62,617 nucleotides of DNA from UBA6382 sp963600315. GTDB taxonomy: Bacteria > Bacteroidota > Bacteroidia > Bacteroidales > Bacteroidaceae. The notes beneath the pieces are model-generated. The model had not been told where the DNA came from and did no database searches. It saw only the letters and a list, made by a program, of their open reading frames with translations. The position numbers and the translations under genes were made by a program. The stretch spans positions 1 to 62,617 of the forward strand of contig CAVCAW010000013.1 of the NCBI GenBank assembly GCA_963600315.1. The letters run 5' to 3'. Shown here piece by piece: positions 45,947 through 56,048 of this stretch. The first letter of the stretch is position 1, and each line of letters opens with the position of its first letter.

Positions 45947-47608
45947 ATGTCCATCTTCATACGTAAACCATTAAGCCTGTTGCAGCGGGAAGCCAGCGAC
46001 AACGGTTCCGCTACTCTGAAGAGAGTGCTCGGCCCGGTGAGTCTGATAGCCCTTGGCGTTGGCACCATTGTCGGTGCGGGACTTTTCTCCATCACCGGAC
46101 TGGTAGCAGCTAACAACGCTGGTCCCGCCATCGTGGTGTCGTTTGTCATAGCCTCCGTGTGCTGTTGCTTCGCCGGCTTGTGCTATGCAGAGTTTGCCTC
46201 TATGATACCCATCTCTGGCAGTGCCTACACCTATTCTTATGCCACTATGGGAGAATTGGTGGCGTGGATTATCGGGTGGGACCTCGTTCTGGAGTATAGC
46301 GTGGCAGCCACCACCGTGAGCATTTCGTGGAGCCGCTATCTGACCACCTTCCTTGGCGATGTGGGCATAAACGTGCCGCCCGAACTCTCCGCTTGTCCTT
46401 GGGAGGGCGGCGTGATGAACCTGCCCGCCTTGCTGATAGTCGTTGCCATAAGCTTGCTGTTGGTAAGGGGCACTAAGGAGAGTGCCGTATTCAACTTCAT
46501 CGTTGTGTTTCTCAAGATAGGTGTCATCGTGACATTCATAGTGCTGGGGTGGAAATATATCAATGCCGACAACTACACACCCTTCATGCCCGAAAACACG
46601 GGCAAGATGGGAGAATTCGGCATTTCGGGAGTGCTGCGCGGTGCTGCAGTTATCTTCTTCGCCTATCTGGGCTTCGATGTGGTCAGCACCACTGCTCAAG
46701 AGACCCGCAATCCCCGGCGCAACATGCCCATAGGCATACTCGGCTCGCTGGCTGTCTGCCTGTTGCTCTACGTTCTTTTTGCCCATGTGATGACCGGCGT
46801 TGCCCACTACACCGAGTTTCGCGGAAGCGATGGCATAGCACCCGTGGCAATAGCTATCTCCAAGATGGGCACGCCCGATGCAGCCGGTGTGGTCACTCCT
46901 GCCTATCCCTGGCTCAATAAAGCCATCGTCTTGGCCATACTCATTGGTTATTGTTCCGTCATTATGGGCACACTCATGGCGCAGAGCCGCATCTTCATGA
47001 GTATGAGCCGCGACGGCATGCTGCCGCCCTTCTTCTCCCGCCTTCACAAACGATATCGTACGCCAGCCCGCAACTCGCTGCTGCTCATGCTCGTAGTGGG
47101 GCTGTTGGCTGCTTTCGTGCCCGCAGGCATAGCGGGTGAGATGTGCAGCATAGGAACTTTGTTTGCCTTTATACTCGTCTGTGCTGGCATCATCATCATG
47201 CGCAAGTCGCTGCCCGATGCCCCGAGAGCATTCCGCGTGCCCCTGGTGCCCTTGGTGCCGCTGTTGGGCATCATTTCGTGTCTCATCGTGGCGTTGAGCC
47301 TCCCTGCCGACACGTGGATACGCCTTGTGCTGTGGATGCTCGTAGGTCTCGACATCTACCACGCCTATGGCATGAGGCGTAGCTGTCTTGAGCCATCGTG
47401 CGACCGCAAGGGAATGTCGGCTCTGGTGTGGTTAGGACTGTCGGTGTCGGTATTGTGTATCATCACTGGCTTATGGCACCAAGGCTCCGTTGGTTGGGAC
47501 TCTGACTACACCCTGCTGACCATTGCCCTCGTTATGGGATTTTCGCATATAGTATACTACATTCTTCAACTTTCAAAAATCAAACATCAATGCAAGAGCG
47601 ACAAGTAA
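45947..47608 (+). CDS. APC-superfamily amino acid permease
   Basis: 553 aa from ATG 45947. The open frame extends 345 bases further upstream through dus in another frame, which is not used. About 12-14 transmembrane helices. Family motifs: LGVGTIVGAGLFSITG in helix 1, CYAEFASMIPISGSAYTYSY in helices 2-3, and FAYLGFDVVSTTAQETRNPRRNMPIGI in helix 6, all typical of the cationic amino acid transporter branch (YfnA/CAT). Substrate not certain. The last 19 bases overlap the methyltransferase gene. Confidence 0.93.
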   Translation: MSIFIRKPLSLLQREASDNGSATLKRVLGPVSLIALGVGTIVGAGLFSITGLVAANNAGPAIVVSFVIASVCCCFAGLCYAEFASMIPISGSAYTYSYATMGELVAWIIGWDLVLEYSVAATTVSISWSRYLTTFLGDVGINVPPELSACPWEGGVMNLPALLIVVAISLLLVRGTKESAVFNFIVVFLKIGVIVTFIVLGWKYINADNYTPFMPENTGKMGEFGISGVLRGAAVIFFAYLGFDVVSTTAQETRNPRRNMPIGILGSLAVCLLLYVLFAHVMTGVAHYTEFRGSDGIAPVAIAISKMGTPDAAGVVTPAYPWLNKAIVLAILIGYCSVIMGTLMAQSRIFMSMSRDGMLPPFFSRLHKRYRTPARNSLLLMLVVGLLAAFVPAGIAGEMCSIGTLFAFILVCAGIIIMRKSLPDAPRAFRVPLVPLVPLLGIISCLIVALSLPADTWIRLVLWMLVGLDIYHAYGMRRSCLEPSCDRKGMSALVWLGLSVSVLCIITGLWHQGSVGWDSDYTLLTIALVMGFSHIVYYILQLSKIKHQCKSDK

Positions 47609-48366
47609 ACCGCCTGCAATACTTCAACGAACTGGCCCTTACCAGCGAAAAATATTTTGTACCCTACATAGCGCAGTTCAAGAAACTCATCCAAGGCATG
47701 CGCGTGCTGGAAATCGGTTGTGGCGACGGCGGCAATCTGGTGCCCTTTGCACGGCTCGGGTGCACGGTGACGGGAGTCGACATGTCGCCCTCGCGCATCG
47801 ACACAGCTCGCCAGTGTTTCGCTGAACAAGGTCTGGTCGGCACATTCCTCGCTGCCGACATCTTTACGGTCAAGGAACTCGAGCGCCAGTTTGATATCAT
47901 TATATGCCACGATGTGCTGGAGCACATACCCGACAAACAGACCTTTGTCGAAAACATGGTGAAATACGCTCGCCCCGGAGGAGTGGCATTCATGTCGTTT
48001 CCCGCATGGCAGATGCCTTTTGGTGGTCATCAGCAGATATGTCGCAGCAAGACGCTCAGTCATCTGCCATTCTACCACATACTGCCGCGCCAACTCTACC
48101 GCGCCGTGCTCAAGGCCGGTGGTGAACGCGATGATGTCGTCGACGAACTGATGAGTATCAAGAGCACACGTTGCCCCATAGAGAAGTTTGAGCGCATCAT
48201 TCGCCGACTCCATGTGCAGGTCATGGATCGTCGCTTCTATCTCATCAACCCCCACTATGAAGTCAAATTCCACCTCAAGCCACGCCGCCTCACACCATTG
48301 ATTGGCGCAATTCCTTGGGTGCGCAATTTCTTCACCACCTCCTGTTTCTACATTCTCAAACTATAG
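47590..48366 (+). CDS. Class I SAM-dependent methyltransferase
   Basis: 258 aa. SAM-binding motif I VLEIGCGDGG at residues 39-48, an acidic motif II (VTGVDMSPSRI), and IICHDVLEHI as motif IV/V. UbiE/Methyltransf_11-like fold. The C-terminal part has HxxH-like and positively charged segments; the substrate is unknown. Overlaps the permease gene by 19 bases, so it is the last, coupled gene of the long dnaN operon. A terminator follows. Confidence 0.88.
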   Translation: MQERQVNRLQYFNELALTSEKYFVPYIAQFKKLIQGMRVLEIGCGDGGNLVPFARLGCTVTGVDMSPSRIDTARQCFAEQGLVGTFLAADIFTVKELERQFDIIICHDVLEHIPDKQTFVENMVKYARPGGVAFMSFPAWQMPFGGHQQICRSKTLSHLPFYHILPRQLYRAVLKAGGERDDVVDELMSIKSTRCPIEKFERIIRRLHVQVMDRRFYLINPHYEVKFHLKPRRLTPLIGAIPWVRNFFTTSCFYILKL

Positions 48367-48397
48367 GCGGCCAATCCAGATTGCCCGCCACCCAATC

Positions 48398-48449
48398 ATG
48401 CCGTTTGCATACGCCTTAATGACAGCTAGTGCAAACGGCATTTTTTTTT
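48398..48449 (+). terminator. Terminator of the dnaN operon
   Basis: ATGCCGTTTGCA (48398-48409) and TGCAAACGGCAT (48430-48441) form a perfect 12-bp stem followed by nine T. Confidence 0.9.
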
Positions 48450-48492
48450 GCGTAATGCCTGCTTTTCCTTTCTTTCCTAGTGATATGATTTG

Positions 48493-48500
48493 TAATTTTG
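48493..48500 (+). promoter_or_regulatory. -7 box of the MATE gene
   Basis: TAATTTTG ends only 4 bases before the ATG at 48505 and 13 before the ATG at 48514. If transcription begins about 7 bases after the box, the mRNA starts inside the first codons, so the second ATG with a near-leaderless message is favoured. Confidence 0.5.
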
Positions 48501-48513
48501 CATTATGAAAATT

Positions 48514-49866
48514 ATGAAGAAAAAGATTGACATAACGCGCGACAAAATAGACTTTGGCTCAGACAAGATAGGTCCGTTGTTTCGCAAAATGTTTTTCCCC
48601 ACACTCGTTGGCATGCTCTTCATGTCGGCACAGACCCTCATCGACGGAGTCTTGGTGGGCAGGGGCGTGGGTGCTGAGGGAATAGCCGCTGTAAACATAG
48701 TAGCTCCCATCTGGATGGTGGTGACTGGGCTGGGGCTGATGTTTGGCATCGGAGCCTCTGTGGTGGCAAGCATGCACTTGGCCAACGACAATCAAAAGGC
48801 GGCTCGCATTATTCTCACCCAGGCCTATGGCATTGGCACCATTCTGGTGACTATGCTCATCATGCTGTGTCTGTTAGTGCCCAAGACTTTCGTCTATGCC
48901 CTGGGTTGCAGCCCACAGCTTGAGCACTATGCCATTGACTATCTGCTGTGGCTCTTGCCTGGCATGCTCTTCCTGCTGTGGCAGTGCGTGGGAATGATGA
49001 TGGTGAGGCTTGACGGCTCGCCTCGCTATGCCATGTGGATACAGGTGGTGGGCGCCGTGGTCAACCTCAGCCTAGATTGGCTCTTCATTTTCCCCCTCGG
49101 AATGGAGGTGAAGGGAGCTTCGATAGCCACGTCTATCGCCTGCATTTGTGGCGGACTGATGAGCCTGGCATATTTCGCCTTGTTCTCCGACAAATTGAAG
49201 TTTTATCGACTCAAGACGAGTATTTCCTCGCTCGTCCTCACACTGCGCAACACAGGCTACATGGTGCGCATCGGCTCAGCCACTTTTCTAACCGAAGTGG
49301 CAATGAGCATCACCATCGTGGCGGGCAACTATATGTTTATGTTGATGCTCCACGAAGATGGTGTGGCAGCATTTGCCGTAGTGTGCTATCTCTTTCCCAT
49401 CATATTCTCAGTCAACAATGCCGTGGCGCAGGCTGCCCAGCCCATCATCAGCTATAACTATGGTTCTAGGCAGCAGGAGCGTGTAGGTCGCACCTTGAGA
49501 GTCGCTGCCTATGCTGGGCTGCTGAGCGGTTTGTGCGTGATGGCTTTGCTCCTAGCGGGCAACCGCCTCGTTGTCGGTGCCTTTCTCAGTTCCACCGAAC
49601 CCTCTTATATCCTGGCGGTAAAGGGACTCCCTTGGTTCTCCAGCTGCTCGCTGTTTTTTGCCCTCAACGTGGTGTATGTGGGATATTATCAGAGCATAGC
49701 CCGAGCCAAGCGGGCAATGGCGTTCACTATGCTCCGTGGCATCGTTTTCCCCGTGCTCGGATTTATAGTCCTGCCAAGATTGATAGGCGTAGTGGGATTG
49801 TGGACGGCAATTCCTGCTGCCGAACTTGTCACCATGATAATAATTCTCATGGTGACAAGGAGATAA
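48514..49866 (+). CDS. MATE-family multidrug/metabolite exporter
   Basis: 450 aa from ATG 48514 (453 from 48505). Twelve transmembrane helices in two MATE halves: PLFRKMFFPTLVGMLFMSAQTLIDGVLVGRGVGAEGIAAVN opens the first half, and SATFLTEVAMSITIVAGNY the second. Cation-coupled antiporter expelling drugs or metabolites; substrate unknown. It is a separate transcription unit after the dnaN operon terminator, and an intergenic element lies directly downstream. Confidence 0.92.
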   Translation: MKKKIDITRDKIDFGSDKIGPLFRKMFFPTLVGMLFMSAQTLIDGVLVGRGVGAEGIAAVNIVAPIWMVVTGLGLMFGIGASVVASMHLANDNQKAARIILTQAYGIGTILVTMLIMLCLLVPKTFVYALGCSPQLEHYAIDYLLWLLPGMLFLLWQCVGMMMVRLDGSPRYAMWIQVVGAVVNLSLDWLFIFPLGMEVKGASIATSIACICGGLMSLAYFALFSDKLKFYRLKTSISSLVLTLRNTGYMVRIGSATFLTEVAMSITIVAGNYMFMLMLHEDGVAAFAVVCYLFPIIFSVNNAVAQAAQPIISYNYGSRQQERVGRTLRVAAYAGLLSGLCVMALLLAGNRLVVGAFLSSTEPSYILAVKGLPWFSSCSLFFALNVVYVGYYQSIARAKRAMAFTMLRGIVFPVLGFIVLPRLIGVVGLWTAIPAAELVTMIIILMVTRR

Positions 49867-49906
49867 AACCGCTACGCATGCTTTTTTACTTGACCTAATC
49901 GTTGCA

Positions 49907-50001
49907 TTTCCGCCGAAATCGACAAACGTTTAGGCGGAAGTGTGATAACGTTTTGCCCGAAATTGATATCAGTTTCCGCGGAAACGCAATAGTCTGCTCA
50001 A
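49907..50001 (+). repeat. 95-bp four-module intergenic element, copy 4
   Basis: Modules TTTCCGCCGAAA (49907), TTTAGGCGGAAG (49929), TTTTGCCCGAAA (49951) and TTTCCGCGGAAA (49973), 22 bp apart, then GCTCAA at 49996. TTGACCT precedes module 1 at the same offset as in copy 3. It lies in a convergent intergenic region between the MATE gene and a minus-strand flavodoxin gene, so it is not a promoter element here. Confidence 0.88.
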
Positions 50002-50106
50002 CGCAGTGTGCCTGTTCCTCCCGTTGTATGGAGCAGCAGTCTTGACCTGCTCGCCAAAAAGTCTGCGATTATGTCTATAAGATGTAGACTACTTACCAAG
50101 CAATTC

Positions 50107-50682
50107 TTATTTCAGGTATTTCTTGGCCCATTCGCCGATTTGCTTTTCCGACATTCCATTGAGCAATTTTCCGAATTCCCATTTTACTTGAGGGTAGGCT
50201 TTCTTGAAGGTCTTTTCGGCATTGCTGATGCCACTGCCGCCTGATGTTGCGAACATCACGACGCGCTTGCCATTCAGCTTATAGGTGTCCATAAAGGTGT
50301 TGATGATGCGTGGAGCACCATTCCACCAGATGGGGAAGCCGAGGAATATAATGTCATAGCCGTCGAGTGACTTCTTCGTCTTGTTGAATGTGGGGCGCAC
50401 CTTGGGATTGTCGTTCTCCCTGCAGCAGCGTGAGTTGGGCTCTGTCCAGTCGAGGTCGGCTGAGGAATAGGCTTTGGTGGGCTTGATTTCTAATAGTTCT
50501 GCCCCTGTGGCTTTTGCTACTTTGCCGGCAGCGGCTTTGGTCGTGCCAGTAGCTGAGAAATAAGCAACCAGCACTTTGTGTGATTTTTTTTGTGCTGTTT
50601 CAGTGGGGGCTTTTTGACCGCACAGTGCAAAAGATGTCATGGCTGCCATGGCAACCACAATGAGTGATAGTAGTCGTTTCAT
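50107..50682 (-). CDS. Secreted flavodoxin-family protein
   Basis: 191 aa with an N-terminal Sec signal peptide, mature part from about residue 22. Flavodoxin fold: VLVAYFSATGTTKAAAGK is the FMN phosphate loop, DIIFLGFPIWWNGAPRII and FATSGGSGISNAE the second and third FMN contacts (Flavodoxin_4 type). Extracytoplasmic flavodoxins of this type are common in Bacteroidota; redox partner unknown. Read with the reductase-like gene 15 bases upstream. Confidence 0.88.
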   Translation of the reverse strand: MKRLLSLIVVAMAAMTSFALCGQKAPTETAQKKSHKVLVAYFSATGTTKAAAGKVAKATGAELLEIKPTKAYSSADLDWTEPNSRCCRENDNPKVRPTFNKTKKSLDGYDIIFLGFPIWWNGAPRIINTFMDTYKLNGKRVVMFATSGGSGISNAEKTFKKAYPQVKWEFGKLLNGMSEKQIGEWAKKYLK

Positions 50683-50697
50683 AAGTGTATTGAAGAT

Positions 50698-51372
50698 TTA
50701 CAGTTTGTATTTCATCCAGACGGTATCGCCTAGCCGTTCTACTGATTGCAATTTGAGCAGGGTGGCGGGGCGATTGGGATCATTGATGCCGTCAAACACG
50801 GCTGCCATATCCTTGCGCCCGTCGATGCCGGGACCTATCATCAGACTAACCTCGTCGATGAGTCCGGCAGCGAGGAATGCTCCATTGATGTGACCGCCGC
50901 CGACAAGGGCGATGCGCTCTATGCCAAACTCCGTGTTGAGCATGTCCATGGCTTTAGCCAAGTCAATATGATTTTTGCCGACTGCTAGCCAAGAGATTCC
51001 TTGGTTGTCGAGAGTGTCGAAATATTCTTTGGGGCAGTCTTCGCAAGCGATGACGAGCAGCGGCTGTCCGTTCTGTTCATTGGCAGGCCAGCACAGTTTG
51101 CCGTGTGTGTCGATGGCGACATCATAGCCAGGTTTGCCCTCGGCGGCTTTATGGAAAGCCGTGTGACCGATTGGCTCTGATGAGTTGGCAGTGAAAGGTT
51201 GGGGCAGGGCAAAGTGCATTTGCATGGTCACACGCCCCTCGATGGTGGTGGGGCTGGCCAGTTGTTCCAAGGCTTCGTAGTAAGCGTTGGTTGAGTCTAG
51301 TTGCTCGGTCATAGCGCAGTCGATGCGTCCATCGAGCGATGACATCATGTGGCAGATAATGTAAGGTTTCAT
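50698..51372 (-). CDS. Dihydrofolate-reductase-like / RibD C-terminal family protein
   Basis: 224 aa. NADPH-binding reductase fold of the RibD_C/DHFR superfamily: starts YIICHMMSSLDGRID and has IERIALVGGGHINGAFLAAGLIDEV, a cofactor-binding motif of the family. No deaminase domain is attached, so it is not a full RibD. True substrate unknown. Upstream partner of the flavodoxin gene; a -7-like box TAATTTTG lies at 51546-51553. Confidence 0.85.
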   Translation of the reverse strand: MKPYIICHMMSSLDGRIDCAMTEQLDSTNAYYEALEQLASPTTIEGRVTMQMHFALPQPFTANSSEPIGHTAFHKAAEGKPGYDVAIDTHGKLCWPANEQNGQPLLVIACEDCPKEYFDTLDNQGISWLAVGKNHIDLAKAMDMLNTEFGIERIALVGGGHINGAFLAAGLIDEVSLMIGPGIDGRKDMAAVFDGINDPNRPATLLKLQSVERLGDTVWMKYKL

Positions 51373-51545
51373 CGTTGTCTTTTGGTTGTAGGTTTTTACC
51401 CCAGTCGTAGACTTTTTGGGGAAGTCGGTTCTTTTTTGATATTATCGCAGGTACAACTGATAGAGGTAGAGGTGAGTCTGGGAATCTCCTACTTCGTGTA
51501 GTTGTTGCTGTGTGAGGAATGAGTAATGTGTATTAATGTATGATG

Positions 51546-51553
51546 CAAAATTA
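51546..51553 (-). promoter_or_regulatory. Possible -7 box of the reductase-flavodoxin pair
   Basis: TAATTTTG on minus, 174 bases upstream of the reductase start. A second similar box is not seen nearer. The 320 bases between 51373 and 51692 otherwise hold only the hisS terminator. Confidence 0.35.
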
Positions 51554-51614
51554 CTGCAAAACCTTCGTATGTCTCGTAGACGCATTGCGGATTGTGTTAA
51601 ACAAATTGCGGGAG

Positions 51615-51647
51615 CAAAAAAATGAGGGGCATCTGGTGGATGCCCCT
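51615..51647 (-). terminator. Terminator of hisS
   Basis: GAGGGGCATC and GATGCCCCTC form a 10-bp stem; on the minus strand a T-run follows. 46 bases below the hisS stop codon. Confidence 0.88.
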
Positions 51648-51692
51648 CTGTATGTCCTATTGTGTGGGAGCGACCAAGCCGCCCTTGTTCTT

Positions 51693-53051
51693 TTAAGACA
51701 ACCTTGATATGAGTTCGTCGGCAGAGAGTTGCTCTTGTTGCCCCGTTGTCATGTCTTTGAGTGTGACGACGTTTGCGTTCATCTCGTTTTCGCCGACGAG
51801 AGCCACAAACGGCACACCAAGGGCATTGGCATAACTCATCTGCTTCTTCATCTTGGCGCTGTCGGGATAAATCTCTGTGCGAATGCCAGCCTTGCGCAGG
51901 CGGGTAGCCACCTTGAGACAGTACGCAGCCTCGTCCTTGCCAAAGTTGATAAACAGCACCTGTGCGGACTGTATGGCATTCTTGGGATAGAGGTCGAGCT
52001 GATTGAGAACATCGTAGATACGGTCGGCGCCAAACGAAATGCCCACTCCGCTTAGTCCCGGCATGCCGAAGATGCCTGTGAGGTTGTCGTAGCGTCCGCC
52101 GCCAGTGATGGAACCTATCTGCACGTCAAGAGCCTTGACTTCGAAGATGCACCCTGTGTAGTAGTTAAGGCCGCGTGCCAGTGTGAGGTCGAGTTCTACG
52201 TCATTGGTCAGCTCAAGCTGTCCAAGCTGCTCAAGCACGAACCTTACCTCCTCGACACCCTTGGTGCCTAACTCCTGACCATCGAGCATTTGGGCGATGA
52301 TATCCAGTTTGTGGTTGTTGTCGCCCTCTGCGTTGAATATAGGCGTGAGCTTGTCGATGCCCTCTTCGCTTATTCCGTTGTCGCGCAGTTCTGCCTTGAC
52401 GTTGTCAAGCCCAATCTTGTCGAGCTTGTCGATGGCTGTGGTAAGTTCGGTGATTTTATCGGGAAACCCGATGAATTCGGCAAGGCCAGTCAGAATCTTG
52501 CGGTTGTTGATGTGAATGCTCACTCTGATGCCAAACTTGGCGAACACGGTGTCAACAATCTGCATCAGTTCCACCTCGTTGAGCAGGGAGTCAGAGCCTA
52601 CCACGTCAGCATCGCATTGATAGAACTCGCGATAGCGACCCTTCTGCGGACGGTCGGCGCGCCACACGGGCTGTATCTGGTAGCGTTTGAACGGCATTTG
52701 CAACTCGTCGCGGTGTTGCACCACGTAGCGTGCGAACGGCACCGTTAGGTCATAGCGCAGTCCTTTTTCGCACAAACGGGCTGCCAGGCGACCAGTGCCA
52801 CCTTCGCCAAGTTCGTCGGAGCTGATGCCCTTGAGGAAATCGCCCGAGTTGAGAATCTTGAACAACAATTTGTCGCCCTCTTCGCCATACTTGCCCATGA
52901 GGGTTGACAGATTCTCCATGGCGGGAGTCTCTATCTGGCGGAATCCATAGAGAGCGTATACTTTGCGTATGGTGTCGAATATATAATTGCGCTTCGCCAT
53001 CTCTGCCGGCGAGAAGTCGCGCGTTCCTTTAGGTATGCTAGGTTTGTTCAT
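51693..53051 (-). CDS. hisS: Histidine-tRNA ligase
   Basis: 452 aa. Class II synthetase charging tRNA-His. Motif 1 region KGTRDFSPAEMAKRNYIF at the start, motif 2 PVWRADRPQKGRYREFYQCDAD, the histidine-binding LARGLNYYTGCIFE, and motif 3 GGGRYDNLTGIF with GVGISFGADRIYDVL. C-terminal anticodon-binding domain from about 360. Its start overlaps the stop of the yfhO-like gene (TAATG). Confidence 0.96.
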   Translation of the reverse strand: MNKPSIPKGTRDFSPAEMAKRNYIFDTIRKVYALYGFRQIETPAMENLSTLMGKYGEEGDKLLFKILNSGDFLKGISSDELGEGGTGRLAARLCEKGLRYDLTVPFARYVVQHRDELQMPFKRYQIQPVWRADRPQKGRYREFYQCDADVVGSDSLLNEVELMQIVDTVFAKFGIRVSIHINNRKILTGLAEFIGFPDKITELTTAIDKLDKIGLDNVKAELRDNGISEEGIDKLTPIFNAEGDNNHKLDIIAQMLDGQELGTKGVEEVRFVLEQLGQLELTNDVELDLTLARGLNYYTGCIFEVKALDVQIGSITGGGRYDNLTGIFGMPGLSGVGISFGADRIYDVLNQLDLYPKNAIQSAQVLFINFGKDEAAYCLKVATRLRKAGIRTEIYPDSAKMKKQMSYANALGVPFVALVGENEMNANVVTLKDMTTGQQEQLSADELISRLS

Positions 53052-55551
53052 TATTTGTCGTTATTTTTCTTGAGTTGTTTTCTTGTTGTCATTGCTACGG
53101 CTGCCAAGAATCCTACCAAGAGCAGACAGATGGCAATGTAAGCCATGGTCTCGGTAGTAGTGATGGAGTTGGGCTTATACTCCATGTGAATGGTGTGTGT
53201 ACCTGCCGGAATGTATGCCATGCGGAGTATGTAGTCGGTGCGACCTATCTCTAGCGGTTTGCCGTCGATGGTAGCGGTCCAGCCTGGATAGTAGACTTCG
53301 GAGAATACTGCCACTCCGCCGTTGGGTGATGATGCCTCATAGTCCAGTGAGTTGGGCTCATACTTCGTGAGTCGAATGGTGCTTGTAGAGTCGTGAGCAA
53401 CAGTGTTATTCGCATTGCCTGTCGCTGCCGTGAAAGATTTGTCGACCACGGCAATCTTGCGGAGATTGGTTGTGCCGAGTGCCGCTATCTCCTCGTTGGG
53501 CGTGTTGACTGTTTTTACCTGATCAACGAACCATGCGTTGCCCATGGCGAAGGGATTTCTCACTGCGAAGGTGTGGTTGTCGCTGCCGCCGAGGATGAAA
53601 TACTTGCAGTTGAGCATGTTGAGCACGGGGAACAAGCTGTCACCCTTGACGGTGGCCAGTTCGCCCCGGCTGTCATTGTAGGCCTTGATGACCTGCTGCA
53701 TCTCACTCATTCTGCCATTGCTGCCTGCCCCGATGTAGTTGTTGATGAGGTCTTGGTAGCGACCGAGTTTGACGGCGCTGTATCCGCCTATGCTCTTGTG
53801 GAAGTAGGAGGTCTCGTTTTCGTTAAACGTATTGGTGGTGAAGTTGAGAACCCTATAGTCGGGATTGGTGTCGCTCAGAATTTGCTCGTCGGCTTCGGTC
53901 TTAACAAACGAATTGGTTATCTGCTCGGGCATTACGAACATATCGTCGTTGAGATAGCGCTTGTTTACCCCATACATATCCACGATGCACAGCAGTGTCA
54001 TCATGCAAACCATCGGCAGTGCTTTCAGCTTCTTCTTGATGAACAACCACAGCATGGTTGCTCCTACGATGATGATGAAGAAACTTCTCCAGGCATCGGC
54101 AGTGAATATCGCCTTGCGCACCGAGGTTAGGTCGGCTAGAATGTCGGGGTATTGTGCTAATTGTTCCTGCTCGTTGAGCGAGGTGTATGACGGGAAGATG
54201 CCAGGGCACATGGCAAACAGGAAAGCCACTCCTGCGGTCAGAACCAGCGCCGTGTAGAATTTCCACATCTTGAAAGGTGCGTCATTCTTCCTACCTTCTA
54301 TCAGTTTGGCAAGGGTCATCACTGCCAGCAGGGGAATGGTGAATTCTGCGATTACCAATATAGATGAGACGGTACGGAACTTATTGTAGAGTGGCACGTG
54401 GTCGATACAGAACTGCGTCAGCNNNNNNNNNNTCCCCATGAAAGGAGAATAGAAATGACTGTAGCTACCAAAAGCGCCCATTTCATCGGGCCTTTTACTA
54501 CGAACCAACCCAACACGAACAAAAATAGTATGAAAGCTCCCACGTAGACAGGTCCCGCTGTGCCTGGCTGGTCGCCCCAGTACATTCCGAACGAGTTGTA
54601 GTATTGCGAGTAGTTGCCGTTCTTCATGGCAATGTCGTTGCTTGACAGAGGTACCGAGGCACCGCCCTTGGCGTTGGGCACAAGCAGAGTCCATGTTTCG
54701 TCGATGCCGTAGGACCACTGGGTGATGTAGCTGGCAGAGAGACCGTTTTTGGCGGAACTCTCCTCTGAAACAAGTTCACTCTTGCCGCGCATGGTCTCCT
54801 TGCTGTATTGGTAGGTGTGGTACAGGTTGGATATGTTGGCGACCACTGCTATGGCTGCTGCTATGACAACCGCTGCGGTCGCTTTGCCAAAGTCCTTCAG
54901 TCGCTTGTGGCGTATGGCATCGATAAAATAAGCCACAAACATCACGAACATTACCAATAAGAAATAGTAGGTCATCTGCAAGTGGTTGGACAAGATTTGG
55001 AATGCGAGGAACAATGCCAACACACTGCCGCCCCACAAGTATTTGCCTCTATAGCACAGCACCATGCCCGCTATGGTGGGAGGGATGAAAGCCAGCGTCA
55101 GCAATTTCCATATGTGTCCTGCCCCGATGATGATGAAGAAGTACGATGAAAATGCCCACGCTATAGCCCCCAATACTGAAAGCCAAGGCTTATAGCCAAA
55201 GGCGCGCATCAGTATGTAGAATCCCAGCAGGAGTATAAAAACATACATCACCACGGTAGGTAGTCCCAACTCGTAGACGCTCCTCATGGTGCTGAGGGTG
55301 GAACGTGAGCTGTAGGACGGTGACATCTGGTAGGTCGGCATGCCCGAAAACAGCGAGTTTGTCCAGCGGGTTTCCTCGCCAGTACGCTCGTGATATTCTG
55401 TAAGTTCGCGCCCGCTGCCTATCGCTCCTGTGTGGTCGGAGCCTGAGAGAACCATTCCCTTGCTTACGGGTGTAAGGAAATATACGAATCCGATGACAAT
55501 AAATAATACTATGGCTGCAATGTCTGGCCATATTCTCTTAAGTATCTGCAT
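53051..55551 (-). CDS. YfhO-family membrane protein, interrupted by a scaffold gap
   Basis: About 830 aa if joined. The N-terminal part (55551 down to the gap) has many transmembrane helices, starting MQILKRIWPDIAAIVLF and ending VISILLSWG. The C-terminal part resumes LTQFCIDHVPLYNKFRTV, continues with membrane helices and ends in a periplasmic beta-rich region (VFSEVYYPGWTATIDGKPLEI) typical of YfhO. The two sides are in different frames because the 10-N placeholder has the wrong length. YfhO proteins are involved in surface-polymer glycosylation in other bacteria; the role here is unknown. It overlaps hisS by one base. Confidence 0.85.
54423..54432. other. Assembly gap (10 N)
   Basis: Ten N inside the YfhO-like gene. 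Frame restoration needs a true gap length of 3k+2. The family has a short stretch between the WG and the LTQ-like residues, so the missing DNA is probably only about 11-14 bases. Confidence 0.95.
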
Positions 55552-55582
55552 AGTAGAATTTTGTTTCGATAAGAACTCAGGG

Positions 55583-55590
55583 CAAAGTTA
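55583..55590 (-). promoter_or_regulatory. -7 box of yfhO-hisS
   Basis: TAACTTTG on minus, 32 bases upstream of the yfhO-like start. No clear -33 element. Confidence 0.5.
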
Positions 55591-56033
55591 CGCATTTCGA
55601 GCGGATTGGATAAGTTAAAGCTCGTCTAATCCGCAGGTGCGGTCGTTTTTGTCATGCAAAAGAGTCTGCTTCCATGACTTCTGAAAGTATCGTATATGCG
55701 TGTTTTTGCATGAGATAGGAAGTGTTTTCTTTCGTAAGCACTAGACTGACAGTTTTTATGTATAAAATTATAGTTTTGGTGAAGCCAGAGTAAAGTTGCG
55801 ATTGCTTTGATTAAGCAAAAAATATTATTTTGTACATTTCGTTTGGAACAGTTGGGAGGAAGTGTGTAATTTTGTGTGATAGAATGCTTGTGCGCATAGT
55901 CTGGCAATGTGAAGCCACCTGGCAATAAGAAAGATGGTGAGAGTTCAGCAACTCCTTCGAGTCCTCTGCTGATTTAGGCTGAGGCAATGGGGTGCCGCAG
56001 TCAGTAAGACCTCCTCCCCCAAGTTCAGAACTC
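55591..56033. other. Long A/T-rich intergenic region
   Basis: Some 440 bases between divergent promoters with no supportable gene or repeat. A/T-rich, with several TTTG and CAAA words but no complete promoter. GTGTAATTTTGTG near 55865 is an isolated -7-like match. Confidence 0.4.
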
Positions 56034-56045
56034 GTTTGTACAAAC
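56034..56045. promoter_or_regulatory. Perfect 12-bp palindrome, possible operator
   Basis: GTTTGTACAAAC is fully self-complementary and ends 3 bp before the -7 box of the sigma/macro fusion gene, where -33 contacts and spacer would lie. A regulator bound here would control that gene; autoregulation is an obvious possibility. Confidence 0.45.
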
Positions 56046-56048
56046 CTA

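Noticed and set aside
45971..47362. 463-codon minus-strand frame over the permease gene
   Set aside because: The translation is His/Gln/Glu-rich low-complexity, typical of the reverse reading of a membrane-protein gene; the plus-strand permease has clear motifs.
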